Made by a program: the position numbers and the translations under genes | The notes under the pieces: generated by a model | Databases searched by the model: none | What the model was told of the DNA's origin: nothing | Seen by the model: only the letters and a program-made list of their open reading frames with translations | Assembly (NCBI RefSeq): GCF_900129325.1 | Contig: NZ_FQUP01000003.1 | Location: 656,364-720,363 of the forward strand | DNA from: Kaistia soli DSM 19436 | GTDB lineage: Bacteria; Pseudomonadota; Alphaproteobacteria; Rhizobiales; Kaistiaceae | Length of the DNA stretch: 64,000 nt | Direction: 5' to 3' | In this document: positions 18,504 through 28,313 of the stretch, in pieces | Numbering within the stretch: position 1 is the stretch's first letter | Layout: each line of letters opens with the position of its first letter

Positions 18504-19443
18504 TCAGCACGAAAGGCATGGTCAGCGCCGGCAAGGCAACGGGCGCGAGTGCAGCGTTCAGCGCGACTTGGGCAATGACCGTGACGATGGTGGCGAAAGC
18601 GGCATAGCTGAGGTTGCGTGGCGCAGGTCTTGCGAACACGCAACCGAGCGCGACCGCAGTCAGCACGGGGCTGAAGCCGAGCAGGCCACCGGTGACGAGT
18701 TCGCTTTCGGCGCCGGCCAGATGCGCGACGATCACCGCGATCAAGGCGCCGGCCACCGCAAGCAACGCAGCAGGGATCGACGAGACAGCCAGGCCGGCCA
18801 GGAACAGCAGTGCCGCGACGAGGCTGTCCTTGAGGAAAACCTGGCTGATGCTCAGCGCAACTCCGCTGACGAAGTCGACGACGTGCAGCGGATCGGTCGC
18901 AACCATGACGGCCGGTGCCGTAACCGCGCCCGCGGGCAGGCCGGCGCCTGACACGCCGGCGAAGCCATGACTCGCGAGCAGGAAAAGCCAGCTGGTTGCG
19001 ACGAAGGGGAATGTCAGGCCCGGAATGCCGTGCCCCGCCAGCCAACGCTGGGTCGCCAGCGTCGCGATGACGGACATGGCCGCGCCGAGGACCACGAAGA
19101 CGACCAGCATCGGCCCCGGCGTCAGGAAGGTCGCCAGCGCGAGGCCCGTCAGCACGCCATTGAAGCCATAAAGGCCGGCTCGCCAGGCTGTCCTGTCGAC
19201 GCCGACGACGAGTGCCGTGCCGGTCGACACGACAAGCGCGAGGACGCCGCAGATCGCAACAAAGGGCTGGCCCGTCGAGACTGCGCCCCAGATGATCGCG
19301 AGCAGGAAGAACAGCCCGGTCAGGGGATTGTCCTGAAACATCACCTGGCCAAGCCCGCGTAGCGCGACGTCGACGAACCTGACCAATGGCGAGGCCGCTG
19401 CCGCGCGCTCGAACGCCTCGAGAAGGCTCGCCATCTCCGTCAT
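18460..19443 (-). CDS. Urea transporter (UT family)
   Basis: 327 residues with about 10 hydrophobic segments in two homologous halves. The UT signature appears twice: LTFPFVATSWLFLLA in the first half and LTMPFVLITWLFLMA near the C-terminus. The family forms passive urea channels in the inner membrane. No urease genes are in the window. It converges with the DUF1576 gene (44-base overlap) and is divergent from cydA, whose start is 210 bases away. Confidence 0.85.
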   Translation of the reverse strand: MTEMASLLEAFERAAAASPLVRFVDVALRGLGQVMFQDNPLTGLFFLLAIIWGAVSTGQPFVAICGVLALVVSTGTALVVGVDRTAWRAGLYGFNGVLTGLALATFLTPGPMLVVFVVLGAAMSVIATLATQRWLAGHGIPGLTFPFVATSWLFLLASHGFAGVSGAGLPAGAVTAPAVMVATDPLHVVDFVSGVALSISQVFLKDSLVAALLFLAGLAVSSIPAALLAVAGALIAVIVAHLAGAESELVTGGLLGFSPVLTAVALGCVFARPAPRNLSYAAFATIVTVIAQVALNAALAPVALPALTMPFVLITWLFLMAWPAEKH

Positions 19444-19585
19444 CCCCCCGTTTCCGACGCAGTCTGCAGCTGAACTTGCGGTTCGCCGGCTCCCCTTGCA
19501 AGCGCCGCGAGCTGACGACCGGGCTGCGACACGTCGTCCGCGCGCGCGCTATCGGCGCTCTGGCGCTGCGACATCCGCGCCAGGC

Positions 19586-19599
19586 TTGATTCTGATCAA
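19586..19599 (+). promoter_or_regulatory. FNR/FixK-type box upstream of cydA
   Basis: TTGAT-TCTG-ATCAA is an exact match to the FNR/FixK consensus TTGAT-N4-ATCAA. Its centre is about 61 bases upstream of the cydA ATG, so a transcript starting 41 bases further on would leave a 20-base leader, the classic class II activator geometry. It suggests that cydABX is induced under low oxygen. Confidence 0.8.
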
Positions 19600-19653
19600 G
19601 ATCGCCTGATGAAACGCGTGTCAGCGTCGATCATCACGTTTCGAGGATCGCCC

Positions 19654-21240
19654 ATGTTCGACATCGACGTCGTCACGCTGTCACGGCTGCAATTCGCCGC
19701 CACGGCCATGTACCACTTCCTGTTCGTTCCCCTGACGCTCGGGCTGTCGTTCCTGATCGCCATCATGGAGAGCGTCTATGTCATGACGGGGCGCGACATC
19801 TGGCGACGGATGACGCTGTTCTGGGGAACGCTGTTCGGCATCAACTTCGCCATGGGCGTCGCCACGGGCGTCGTCATGGAATTCCAGTTCGGCATGAACT
19901 GGTCCTACTACAGTCACTATGTCGGCGACATTTTCGGCGCGCCGCTGGCGATCGAGGGCCTCATGGCCTTCTTCCTCGAGGCGACCTTCATCGGCATGTT
20001 CTTCTTCGGCTGGGATCGCCTGCCGAAAGTCGGACATCTCGCGGTCACCTGGCTGGTTGCCTTCGGCGCCAACTTCTCAGCGCTCTGGATCCTCATCGCC
20101 AATGGCTGGATGCAGAACCCCGTCGGCGGCGTGTTCAATCCGGACACGATGCGGATGGAGATCAGCGACTTCATGGCCGTGATCTTCAATCCGGTCGCGC
20201 AAGCGAAGTTCGTCCACACGGTCAGCGCCGGCTACGTCGCAGGCTCGGTCTTCGTGATCGCGGTCAGCGCATGGTTCCTGCTGCGGGGCCGGCATATCGA
20301 ATTCGCCAAACGCTCCATGGCAGTCGCCGCCAGCTTCGGCCTCGCCGCGTCGCTCTCCGTCGTCGTGCTCGGCGATGAGAGCGGCTATCTCGCGACCGAG
20401 AACCAGAAGATGAAGGTCGCGGCGATGGAGGCCATGTGGCACACCGAGCCCGCGCCCGCCGCAATCAACCTCATCGCCTTCCCCGACATGGCGAAGCAAG
20501 ACAACAGCTTCTCCATCTCAATCCCCTATCTGCTCGGCATCATCGGCACGCGCTCGCTGAGCCAGGAACTGCCGGGCATCGTCAACCTCGTCGACAATGC
20601 CAAGGTCAAGATCCGCAACGGCATCACGGCCTATACCGCGCTGCAGAAGATCCGCGCCGACAAGAACGACGCCGTGGCGCGCGCCACCTTCAGCGAGACC
20701 TGGAAGGACCTCGGCTATGGCCTGCTTCTCAAGCTGCATCGTCCTGACATCGAGAACGCAACCGAGGCCGACATCACGGCGGCGGCCAACGAAACCATTC
20801 CGGACGTGCCCGTGCTGTTCTGGGCCTTCCGCATCATGGTCGGACTCGGCTTCTACCTGATCGGATTCTTCGTCGTCGCTTTCTGGACGGCGTCCAGGCA
20901 TCGCCTCGGAGACAAGCGCTGGATGCTGTGGGTGGCGCTGCTCAGCCTGCCGCTGCCCTGGGTCGCGATCGAGGTCGGCTGGATCGTCGCCGAGTTCGGC
21001 CGCCAGCCCTGGATCATCGAAGGCGTGCTGCCGACCTTCTACGCCGCCTCCGGCCTCACCCTCGTCGACCTCTCGATCAGCCTGGCGATCTTCCTGGTCC
21101 TCTACACCAGCCTCGCCATCGTCGAGGTCTACCTGATGGTCCACGCGATCAAGAAGGGACCTTCGTCGGCCGAGCCGGTGGAGCCGCAGGGCGGCACCAT
21201 CCTTCCCGAAGCGGCATTCGCCGGTCCGCAGCAGCACTAG
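19654..21240 (+). CDS. cydA: Cytochrome bd ubiquinol oxidase subunit I
   Basis: 528 residues from ATG 19654 (GAGGAT upstream), starting [14 protein letters not shown]. The heme ligand His is in [11 protein letters not shown]. The Q-loop is of the long type: [20 protein letters not shown] and [10 protein letters not shown] align with E. coli CydA rather than the shorter CioA. The C-terminal [18 protein letters not shown] is the conserved helix of the family. It oxidises quinol and reduces oxygen in the inner membrane. It is first in cydA-cydB-cydX, preceded by an FNR-type box. Confidence 0.97.
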   Translation: MFDIDVVTLSRLQFAATAMYHFLFVPLTLGLSFLIAIMESVYVMTGRDIWRRMTLFWGTLFGINFAMGVATGVVMEFQFGMNWSYYSHYVGDIFGAPLAIEGLMAFFLEATFIGMFFFGWDRLPKVGHLAVTWLVAFGANFSALWILIANGWMQNPVGGVFNPDTMRMEISDFMAVIFNPVAQAKFVHTVSAGYVAGSVFVIAVSAWFLLRGRHIEFAKRSMAVAASFGLAASLSVVVLGDESGYLATENQKMKVAAMEAMWHTEPAPAAINLIAFPDMAKQDNSFSISIPYLLGIIGTRSLSQELPGIVNLVDNAKVKIRNGITAYTALQKIRADKNDAVARATFSETWKDLGYGLLLKLHRPDIENATEADITAAANETIPDVPVLFWAFRIMVGLGFYLIGFFVVAFWTASRHRLGDKRWMLWVALLSLPLPWVAIEVGWIVAEFGRQPWIIEGVLPTFYAASGLTLVDLSISLAIFLVLYTSLAIVEVYLMVHAIKKGPSSAEPVEPQGGTILPEAAFAGPQQH

Positions 21241-21253
21241 TGGAGCACAGACG

Positions 21254-22405
21254 ATGATTCCCTTCGTTCCTCTCGATTACGAGACGCTGCGGCTCATCTG
21301 GTGGCTGCTGCTTGGCGTGCTGCTGATCGGCTTCGCCATCATGGACGGCTTCGACCTCGGCGTCGGCGCCCTGCTGCCCTTCGTCGCCCGCAATGACGAT
21401 GAGCGACGCATCGTGATCAACAGCATCGGCCCGGTCTGGGAAGGCAACCAGGTCTGGCTGATCCTCGGCGGCGGCGCCATCTTCGCCGCATGGCCGACGC
21501 TCTATGCCATATCCTTCTCGGGCTTCTATCTCGCCATGATGGTGATCCTCATCGCCATCATCCTGCGCCCGGTCGGCTTCAAATACCGCAGCAAGCTCGC
21601 CGATCCGCGTTGGCGGGAGACGTGGGATTGGGCGCTGTTCGTCGGCGGCTTCATTCCAGCGCTGATCTTCGGTGTCGCGGTCGGCAATGTCCTGCGCGGC
21701 GTTCCCTTCCGCTTCGACGACTCGCTGCGCCCGTTCTATGAGGGCGGCTTCTTTGGCCTCTTGATGCCGTTCGCATTGCTGGCCGGGCTTGTCAGCCTGT
21801 CCATGCTGGTTGCTCACGGCGCCTCGATGGTGATGCTGAAGACCAGCGGCGCCATCTTCGAACGGGCCCGCATCTATGGCAGCTATGCGGCGCTCGCGAC
21901 CATCGTCCTGTTTGCGCTCGGCGGCGTCTGGGTAGCGCTCGGGCTCGAGGGCTATGTCGTTACCAGCCTGCAGGACGTCGCCGGGCCTTCCAATCCGCTC
22001 GCCAAGACGGTGGTGCGGCAGTCCGGCGCCTGGATCGCCAACTACGGCGCTCATCCCTGGATGATCATCGCCCCGATGCTCGGCTTCCTCGGCAGCGCCA
22101 TTGCCCTCCTCGCTTATGCGCGCCGGCTTGCGGGCCTCGCCTTCATCGGCACGGCGGCGGCGATCACCGGCATCATCTCCACTGCCGGCTTGTCGCTGTT
22201 CCCCTTCCTGCTTCCGTCCTCGCTCGATCCGAACGCCAGCCTCACCGTCTGGGACGCCTCGTCCTCGCATCTGACGCTGTGGATCATGCTGTTGGCGACC
22301 CTGATCTTCCTGCCGATCGTCCTCGTCTATACCGGCTTCGTCTACCGCGTGATGCGCGGCAAGGTGACGACGGAAGGCCTCGGCCGAAACCCCAACGCCT
22401 ACTGA
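21254..22405 (+). CDS. cydB: Cytochrome bd ubiquinol oxidase subunit II
   Basis: 383 residues, normal for CydB, with about 8-9 membrane helices. It starts [35 protein letters not shown] and [15 protein letters not shown] are family signatures. It begins 13 bases after cydA and is followed 18 bases later by cydX. It forms the structural partner of CydA in the oxidase. Confidence 0.97.
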   Translation: MIPFVPLDYETLRLIWWLLLGVLLIGFAIMDGFDLGVGALLPFVARNDDERRIVINSIGPVWEGNQVWLILGGGAIFAAWPTLYAISFSGFYLAMMVILIAIILRPVGFKYRSKLADPRWRETWDWALFVGGFIPALIFGVAVGNVLRGVPFRFDDSLRPFYEGGFFGLLMPFALLAGLVSLSMLVAHGASMVMLKTSGAIFERARIYGSYAALATIVLFALGGVWVALGLEGYVVTSLQDVAGPSNPLAKTVVRQSGAWIANYGAHPWMIIAPMLGFLGSAIALLAYARRLAGLAFIGTAAAITGIISTAGLSLFPFLLPSSLDPNASLTVWDASSSHLTLWIMLLATLIFLPIVLVYTGFVYRVMRGKVTTEGLGRNPNAY

Positions 22406-22423
22406 AAGTGGAGCAACGGCACC

Positions 22424-22561
22424 ATGTGGTACTTCTCCTGGATCCTCGGCATCAGCCTCGCCTGCGCTTTCGCGATCTTGAATGCGATGTGGTACGAGAT
22501 GCGCGATGACACCCGCGCCGGCCGCCAGCCGGCCCGCGCGCCCGCGCCGAAGCGTCGCTGA
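22424..22561 (+). CDS. cydX: Cytochrome bd small subunit CydX
   Basis: A 45-residue peptide starting MWYFSWILGISLACAFAIL, with the CydX hallmark MWYF-W-LG at the N-terminus, one membrane helix and a basic, Pro/Ala-rich cytoplasmic tail. GTGGAG lies about 11 bases before the ATG, and the gene follows cydB by 18 bases. CydX stabilises the heme sites of cytochrome bd. Its small size makes it easy to miss in automated calling. Confidence 0.9.
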   Translation: MWYFSWILGISLACAFAILNAMWYEMRDDTRAGRQPARAPAPKRR

Positions 22562-22604
22562 CGGACACCTTCCGGCGGCCCGCCGCTCGCCGGGAGGTCG
22601 ACTG

Positions 22605-22634
22605 GCCCGCCGCATTCTTCGCGGCGGGCTTTTT
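22605..22634 (+). terminator. Intrinsic terminator of cydABX
   Basis: Stem GCCCGCCGC / GCGGCGGGC with a 7-base loop followed by TTTTT, 43 bases after the cydX stop. This is the clearest classical terminator in the window and supports cydA-cydB-cydX as one transcription unit. Confidence 0.9.
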
Positions 22635-22660
22635 CATGCCCGTCGACAGAACAAGCCTGC

Positions 22661-23680
22661 CTATTCGAAGAAGCCGAGCCGGCGCAGCAGATAAAGCACG
22701 AAGGCCGATGCGCCCCCGGCGATCGCCACCGCCACCATGGTGCCGTGACCGCCCTGCTCGAGCCAGAGGTCGCTGGTGTTCATGCCGAAAATGCCGGTGA
22801 CCAGCGTCGCCGGCATCAGCATCGCGGTCAGGATCGACAGCACATAGAGATGGCGATTGGTGTTATTGGCAATCTTCGCTGCGATCTCGTCCTGCAGGAA
22901 GCGCGCCCGATCCTGGATTTCCAGCACCTCCTGATCGAGCGCCTCGATGCGACGAAACAGCCGCTCCGCTGCGGCTCGCGAGCCGGCCTGGATCTCGTTG
23001 TCCTCGTGCTCCTCGGCGAAATGCCTCAAAATACCGCGAAAGCCGGCGAGTTGCCGCCGGAGGCGGACCGCCGTCCGCCGAAGCGGGGCGAGCCGCCGCG
23101 CCTCATCATGCAACCGGTCGTCCAGAACGCGGTCCTCGATCGAATCGGCTGTCAGTCGAAGATCGCGCAGGGTTTCCGAGATGGCGCGCAGGACCTGCGC
23201 GATCATCAGCTCGAAGAGCGCCACAGGCCCGCCGACGAGATGGCCGGCATCGATGCGGCCGCGCATCAGAGCAGCGGAACGCACCGGATGACGACGCCCG
23301 GAAATCAGGAACCCGTCCCCAAGCACAAAGCGCATCGGCGCCGCGCGCAACGTGTCGTCATCGGGATCCTGGATCGTGTCGATGAATACGCCCCAGACCG
23401 CCGCCTCGTCGCATTCGAGCAGCGCCGTCTCATCGGTCGCCAGAAGCACGGCCCGCGCCGCCGCAGGCAAGCCCGACGTCTTGTCGATCCAGTCGCGCAC
23501 CAGCCGGTCCACCAGATCGAGATGCAGCCAGAGAAAGCCGTCATTCGGGTCGAATAGCTCGAATGGCTCGTCGACAGGCCGCGCATGCGCCCGACCGGTC
23601 GGGTCGAAGCGATAGAGCCAGATCACGCCGGTGGGTGGACGTCCGGACGGGGGCGGTTGGTTGGGGTTCGGCACGGTCAT
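22661..23680 (-). CDS. CorA/ZntB-family divalent cation transporter
   Basis: 339 residues from ATG 23680. A large soluble N-terminal domain (to about 280) with long helices precedes two C-terminal membrane helices; the first ends in TGIFGMNTSD, containing the GMN selectivity motif. Charged residues in EIQDRARFLQDEIAAKI form the stalk helix. The sequence looks closer to ZntB-type (zinc) members than to Mg-specific CorA, but the ion is uncertain. It stands alone downstream of cydX, convergent with it. Confidence 0.87.
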   Translation of the reverse strand: MTVPNPNQPPPSGRPPTGVIWLYRFDPTGRAHARPVDEPFELFDPNDGFLWLHLDLVDRLVRDWIDKTSGLPAAARAVLLATDETALLECDEAAVWGVFIDTIQDPDDDTLRAAPMRFVLGDGFLISGRRHPVRSAALMRGRIDAGHLVGGPVALFELMIAQVLRAISETLRDLRLTADSIEDRVLDDRLHDEARRLAPLRRTAVRLRRQLAGFRGILRHFAEEHEDNEIQAGSRAAAERLFRRIEALDQEVLEIQDRARFLQDEIAAKIANNTNRHLYVLSILTAMLMPATLVTGIFGMNTSDLWLEQGGHGTMVAVAIAGGASAFVLYLLRRLGFFE

Positions 23681-23821
23681 GGCGGCATTGTTTGAAAGGC
23701 AGGCGCGGGACACGGAAAAACGTGATCCGGCCAGCTTCGCTGGCACAAAAGCACAAAACCGGCGAACAATTCATGACGGGCGATGGCGATGGGCGCGGCG
23801 CCGTTCGGCCGCCGCGGAAAC

Positions 23822-25006
23822 CTAGGGAACCCGCGTCTTTTCGGCGATCGCGGCGAGCACGGTATCGGCCGCCACATGTTCCGCCGGAACCCCATGCGTG
23901 CTCATCAGCGCATCGAGGCGGGCGAAGCGGGCAAGTTGGTCGGCCCGCGCTGGGCCGTCGGCGAGCAGCGGCAGCAGCGCTTCAGCGAGCGGACCCGGCG
24001 CGCAATCCTCCTGCAGGAGTTCCGGCACCGCCACCTCACCGAGGATGATGTTCGGCAGGATCACGGTCGGGGTCGTCAGTACCCGGCGGGCGATGAAGGC
24101 CTCCCAGGCGGGAACGCGATAGGCCCCGACGGTCGGCACGCCGGCGAGCGCCAGTTCAAGTGTCACCGTCCCCGACGCCGCCAGCGCCCCGCGCGCCGTG
24201 CGGAAGGCGGCCTGCTTGGCTTCTTCGCCGACGACGATGCGCGGCCTCACGGGCCAGTCCGCCGTTGCGGCATGCAGCGCCTCTTCAAGGCGCGGCAATG
24301 TCGGAAGCACCACCTCCACGTCCTGACCGGCGGCCACCAGACGGCCGAGCGCTTTGCCGAAAATCGGCGACAGAGCCGCGACCTCGCGCCTGCGACTACC
24401 CGGCAAGACCAGCAGCCGAGGCGGCTGGCTGTCACGGCGCAGGATCTCATCGGGGCCTGGACGAAGGCGCCCCAGCTCACCCAGCAAGGGATGGCCGACA
24501 TAGGTCGTCGGCGGCCCACCGAGCCGCGCCATTACCGCCGGCTCGAACGGGAAGAGCGCAAGCACATGATCGATGACGCCGCGCATCGCCCGCGCCCTGC
24601 CCGGTCGCCAAGCCCAGACCGTCGGCGCAACATATTTGACGATCGGCAGGAACGGCAGGCGCCGCCGCACGCGCGCCGCGACGCGATGAGTGAAGTCGGG
24701 CGCATCGACAAGCAAGAGGACATCCGGCGGATCGGCGAGGATTGCTCCGACAGTCTCGCGCATCCGGCCAAGCAGCTTTGGCAGCTTGCCGACCACTTCC
24801 CCGATGCCGATGGCCGTCAGGTCATCCATCGGGAAGAGGCTCTGCAGTCCGGCCGCCGTCATCCGAGAGCCACCGACGCCTCGAAAGGCGGCACCACCCG
24901 GCGCCCGCTCCGCAAGCGCGCCCATCAACGGGCCGCCCAGCGCATCGCCCGATTCCTCGCCTGCAAGGATGAACACACGAAGCGGCCGCGCCGTCGGCAG
25001 AATCAT
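23822..25006 (-). CDS. lpxB: Lipid-A-disaccharide synthase
   Basis: 394 residues (GT19 family). It starts MILPTARPLRVFILAGEESG; GEESGD is the family N-terminal motif and LLPGSRRREV the UDP-binding one. It joins UDP-diacylglucosamine and lipid X at the inner membrane face. ATG 25006 overlaps the lpxI stop by 4 bases, so supply of lipid X by LpxI and its use by LpxB are translationally coupled. It is last in the lpxD-fabZ-lpxA-lpxI-lpxB group. Confidence 0.95.
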   Translation of the reverse strand: MILPTARPLRVFILAGEESGDALGGPLMGALAERAPGGAAFRGVGGSRMTAAGLQSLFPMDDLTAIGIGEVVGKLPKLLGRMRETVGAILADPPDVLLLVDAPDFTHRVAARVRRRLPFLPIVKYVAPTVWAWRPGRARAMRGVIDHVLALFPFEPAVMARLGGPPTTYVGHPLLGELGRLRPGPDEILRRDSQPPRLLVLPGSRRREVAALSPIFGKALGRLVAAGQDVEVVLPTLPRLEEALHAATADWPVRPRIVVGEEAKQAAFRTARGALAASGTVTLELALAGVPTVGAYRVPAWEAFIARRVLTTPTVILPNIILGEVAVPELLQEDCAPGPLAEALLPLLADGPARADQLARFARLDALMSTHGVPAEHVAADTVLAAIAEKTRVP

Positions 25007-25875
25007 GAGTCCAGCCCGACGATGAAGAGACCTATTTCGTCGGCGAGGCGGATCATCTCGGCGGCATCCACAGCCATGACGCCGCCCGCCTCGACGGCGA
25101 CGCCGGCAAGGCCAGCCGCGGCAGCACCTTCGATTGTCTTGAGACCGACCGAAGGCAGATCGAGCCGCCTGTCCTGGCCAGGTTTCGGCGCCTTGACGAG
25201 AACGCCCGTGCGCGCCGGCAAGCGGACGCGGCCGATCGCGCGCAGATGGCCGCAGCGTTCGAGCATCAGATCGGTTCCCTCCGCCGCCTCGACCGCCTGC
25301 ACGTGGCGCTCCGCCACAACGACGCCCTGCCCCACATCGAACGGACCGAGTGTCCGCACCAGATCAAGACCGATCCGTGCGTCCTCGGCATCCGAAGGGC
25401 GCATCGCGACACGGCCGAGCTGGCCGGCAGGCAGCAAGAGATCCGGCGCAATCTCGTGGGCGCCAACAAGTTGAAAGCCCTGCTCCTCGAAGAAGCCGCC
25501 AACGCGCGAAAGCAGGTGATCATCGCCGCCGCGCAGCGCCGCAACGAAGCGCGGCAGCACGCGCAGCATCGTCCAGTCGGGCCGGAGGCTCAGCAGGCGC
25601 GGCCGGAAGACATAGCCCAGCATGACGACCTGCCGGCAGCCATAGCGGCGGAGCGTCGCAATCGCCGCGCCGACGGCGCCAAGGCTCAGCCATTCGGCCG
25701 GCAGCCCGGAGCGCGTTACGGCATCGGGATCGGCATAGCCCCGCAGCGGCAACAGCACGACCTTTCGACCGTCGCGGACGGCCGATTCGGCGACGGCAAA
25801 GGGAAAGGCGCCGCCGCCGCATATGATGCCGAGCGGCGCGGCTGCAAGATCGGATCCCGACGCGGCCGACGTCAC
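25003..25875 (-). CDS. lpxI: UDP-2,3-diacylglucosamine pyrophosphatase LpxI (DUF1009)
   Basis: 290 residues. I chose a GTG start at 25875, preceded by GAGGCG at about 8 bases and 10 bases after the lpxA stop; it gives (M)TSAASGSDLAAAPLG and the family start LGIICGGGAFP. An ATG further upstream lies inside lpxA. Typical elements are WLSLGAVGAAIATLR, VMLGYVFRP and GVLVKAPKPGQDRRLDLP. LpxI makes lipid X and replaces LpxH in alphaproteobacteria. It lies between lpxA and lpxB as usual. Confidence 0.93.
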   Translation of the reverse strand: MTSAASGSDLAAAPLGIICGGGAFPFAVAESAVRDGRKVVLLPLRGYADPDAVTRSGLPAEWLSLGAVGAAIATLRRYGCRQVVMLGYVFRPRLLSLRPDWTMLRVLPRFVAALRGGDDHLLSRVGGFFEEQGFQLVGAHEIAPDLLLPAGQLGRVAMRPSDAEDARIGLDLVRTLGPFDVGQGVVVAERHVQAVEAAEGTDLMLERCGHLRAIGRVRLPARTGVLVKAPKPGQDRRLDLPSVGLKTIEGAAAAGLAGVAVEAGGVMAVDAAEMIRLADEIGLFIVGLDS

Positions 25876-25885
25876 GGCCCGCGCC

Positions 25886-26698
25886 TCAGCTTTCGTCGTC
25901 GTGATGCTCGGAAGCGCTGCGCGGAACGGTAATGCGTCGCTTGCCGCGCTGCCGGATGAACTCGACGATATGCATGACGTTTTCATCGGCCGCATAACGC
26001 TCTGCGACCGTCTCGACGCGGTCGACGAAATAGCCGGGGCCGAAGAACAGGTCGCGATAGGCGGCGCGCAGGCTCTGGATCTGCGGCCGCGAGAACCCGC
26101 GTCGCTTCATGCCGATGATGTTGAGTCCGCCCAGCCCTTCAGCGCCCTCGCGGATCGCGCCGAACGGGATGATGTCGCGCCAGACGGGGCAAAGCCCGCC
26201 GACGATCGCATGATCGCCGATGCGCACGAACTGATGCAGGGCGCAAAGACCGCCCATGAAGACATTGTTGCCAATGGTGACGTGGCCACCCATCGTCGCG
26301 CAATTGGCGAGGATGACGTCGTTGCCGAGGGTGCAGTCATGCGCGACATGAACGCCGGTCATCAGGAAGCAGCGATCGCCGATCTTCGTCTCGCGCGCGC
26401 CGACCGAACCGAAGTTGATCGTCACATTCTCGCGGATGACGCAGTCGGCACCGATCGAGATCGTGCCCGGCTCGCCATTGTAATGCACCGATTGCGGCGT
26501 ACCGCCGATCGAGGCGAAGGGGCTGACGACGGTTTTCGCGCCGATCGTGGTATGGGCTGAAACCGAGACATGGTTGCGAAGCTCGACGCCGTCGCCGAGG
26601 ACGACATCACGTCCGACAAAGGCGAATGCACCGATGCTCACATCGGCGCCAAGCTTGGCGCCGTCTTCGATCACCGCCGAGGGATGGATGGTGGACAT
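25886..26698 (-). CDS. lpxA: Acyl-ACP--UDP-N-acetylglucosamine O-acyltransferase
   Basis: 270 residues, a left-handed beta-helix of hexapeptide repeats (for example IGAFAF, VVLGDG, ITIG-type units through residue 190) with the catalytic His in GVHVAHDCTLGND and the C-terminal helical tail. It performs the first step of lipid A synthesis. It starts 9 bases after fabZ in the same operon. Confidence 0.95.
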   Translation of the reverse strand: MSTIHPSAVIEDGAKLGADVSIGAFAFVGRDVVLGDGVELRNHVSVSAHTTIGAKTVVSPFASIGGTPQSVHYNGEPGTISIGADCVIRENVTINFGSVGARETKIGDRCFLMTGVHVAHDCTLGNDVILANCATMGGHVTIGNNVFMGGLCALHQFVRIGDHAIVGGLCPVWRDIIPFGAIREGAEGLGGLNIIGMKRRGFSRPQIQSLRAAYRDLFFGPGYFVDRVETVAERYAADENVMHIVEFIRQRGKRRITVPRSASEHHDDES

Positions 26699-26707
26699 GG
26701 AACTCCG

Positions 26708-27166
26708 TTACTGCCCCACCAGCATTGCGCTGATGTCGGCTTCGGCGACCTTGACGCCCGCGACCTTGGCTTCACTCTGGAAACGCCAGAGATTGCCGCG
26801 GTTCCTGATCTTCTTGACGTGGTATTCGAGCACGTCGCCCGGCTCCACGGGCTTGCGGAACTTGCAGTTGTCGATGGTCAGGAAATAGACGAGTTGCGGC
26901 TTGCCCGCGCGGGCTGCGAGACAGATCGCGCCGGCGGTCTGGGCCATGCCCTCGATGATCAATACGCCTGGCATCACCGGCTTGCCGGGGAAATGGCCCT
27001 GGAAATGCGGCTCGTTGATCGTCACGTTCTTGATGCCGATCGCGCTGTTATCGCCGTCGATCTCAATGATCCGGTCGACAAGCAGGAAGGGATAGCGATG
27101 CGGCAGGAGTTCAAGGATCCGCGCAATATCGGCGCTGCCGAGGCTCTTCGTTTCCTCGCTCATCAA
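26708..27166 (-). CDS. fabZ: 3-hydroxyacyl-ACP dehydratase FabZ
   Basis: 152 residues with the hot-dog fold and the signature [16 protein letters not shown], which holds the catalytic His, followed by the Glu of [21 protein letters not shown] is the conserved N-terminal segment. It draws 3-hydroxyacyl-ACP into fatty acid elongation in competition with LpxA and LpxD. ATG 27166 overlaps the lpxD stop by 4 bases. Confidence 0.96.
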   Translation of the reverse strand: MMSEETKSLGSADIARILELLPHRYPFLLVDRIIEIDGDNSAIGIKNVTINEPHFQGHFPGKPVMPGVLIIEGMAQTAGAICLAARAGKPQLVYFLTIDNCKFRKPVEPGDVLEYHVKKIRNRGNLWRFQSEAKVAGVKVAEADISAMLVGQ

Positions 27167-28230
27167 CCCTCTCTCCCCTCGTCATCCTTGGAAGGCGCGA
27201 CGGCGCGCTGAGCGAGACGCCGGAGCGCGAGTTCTTCGCGGTACCATTCCTTTATCGGACGGGCCGGTGCGCCGCCATAGCGGCCGCCGGCGGCGAGATC
27301 GTCCTTGACGCTCGCCGTCGCCGCGACCTGGGCGCCCGTTCCGATCACGACATGGCCGTTGACGCCGGCCTGCCCGCCAATGACGACGAAGTCGCCGAGC
27401 GTCGCGCTGCCGGAGATGCCGACCTGCGCAACGATCACGCAATGGCGGCCGATCTGAACATTGTGGCCGATCTGCACCTGGTTATCGATCTTAGTGCCCT
27501 CGCCGATGATCGTGTCGCGATTGGCACCGCGGTCGATCGTCGTGCTTGCACCGATCTCGACATCGTCCTGGATGACCACGCGGCCGATCTGCGGCACCTT
27601 GGCGTGGCCCTTGCCGCTCATCAGATAGCCGAAACCATCCTGCCCGATCCGGACGCCCGGATGCAGGATGACGCGGTTGCCTAGAAGCGCGTGGATGACC
27701 GTCGTGCCGGCACCAATGTGGCTGTCGCGCCCGATCCGGACGCCAGGGCCGATCACCGCGCCCGGCCCGATCACGCTGCCGCGACCGATTTCCACGCCCG
27801 CGCCAACGACGGCGCCAGGCTCGACCGTGACGTCGGCTTCGAGCCGCGCATCCGGATGAACATGGGCCCCCGGCGAAATCCCGGGCGCGAACAGTGCCTG
27901 AGGCCGGAGCGCCTCCGGGAACATGAGCCGCAGCACCGCCACATAGGCATCATGCGGGCGCGGGCTTTCGAGCGAGACGACGCCGGAGGGCACAGCGCCG
28001 ACATGCTTCGGTCCGACGAAACAGGCCGCGGCGCGGGTTTCGGCGAGCAGCGGCAGATAGCGGGGACTATCGATGAAAGTGAGGTCGGACTGAGTCGCGA
28101 GATCGAGCGGTGCGACGCCCGATATGCGCCTCTCGCCATCCGCGCCCTCGGCGAGCCGGGCGCCGGTCAGCGCCGCAATCTCGGCAAGAGTCGGCTCTGA
28201 GGCCGGCACAAAGAAAACAGGATCGGCCAT
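27163..28230 (-). CDS. lpxD: UDP-3-O-(3-hydroxyacyl)glucosamine N-acyltransferase
   Basis: 355 residues: an N-terminal uridine-binding domain (to about 105), then a hexapeptide beta-helix (115-310) with the catalytic His region [16 protein letters not shown], and a short C-terminal helix. It adds the second 3-hydroxyacyl chain of lipid A. It follows bamA across a hairpin and is coupled to fabZ. Confidence 0.95.
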   Translation of the reverse strand: MADPVFFVPASEPTLAEIAALTGARLAEGADGERRISGVAPLDLATQSDLTFIDSPRYLPLLAETRAAACFVGPKHVGAVPSGVVSLESPRPHDAYVAVLRLMFPEALRPQALFAPGISPGAHVHPDARLEADVTVEPGAVVGAGVEIGRGSVIGPGAVIGPGVRIGRDSHIGAGTTVIHALLGNRVILHPGVRIGQDGFGYLMSGKGHAKVPQIGRVVIQDDVEIGASTTIDRGANRDTIIGEGTKIDNQVQIGHNVQIGRHCVIVAQVGISGSATLGDFVVIGGQAGVNGHVVIGTGAQVAATASVKDDLAAGGRYGGAPARPIKEWYREELALRRLAQRAVAPSKDDEGREG

Positions 28231-28267
28231 GACGGCGGGAGTCCGGGAACGGTTTTCAAAACGCGAA

Positions 28268-28292
28268 GGACCGCCGGTGAGCCCGGCGGTCC
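28268..28292 (-). terminator. Terminator-like hairpin between bamA and lpxD
   Basis: Inverted repeat GGACCGCCGG / CCGGCGGTCC with a 5-base loop in the 83-base gap between bamA and lpxD. Read on the minus strand it is followed by TTCGCGTTTT, a weak T-rich tail. It may partly end the bamA transcript and set lower lpx expression. Confidence 0.6.
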
Positions 28293-28313
28293 CTGTCGTT
28301 TCTATAGGCGATC

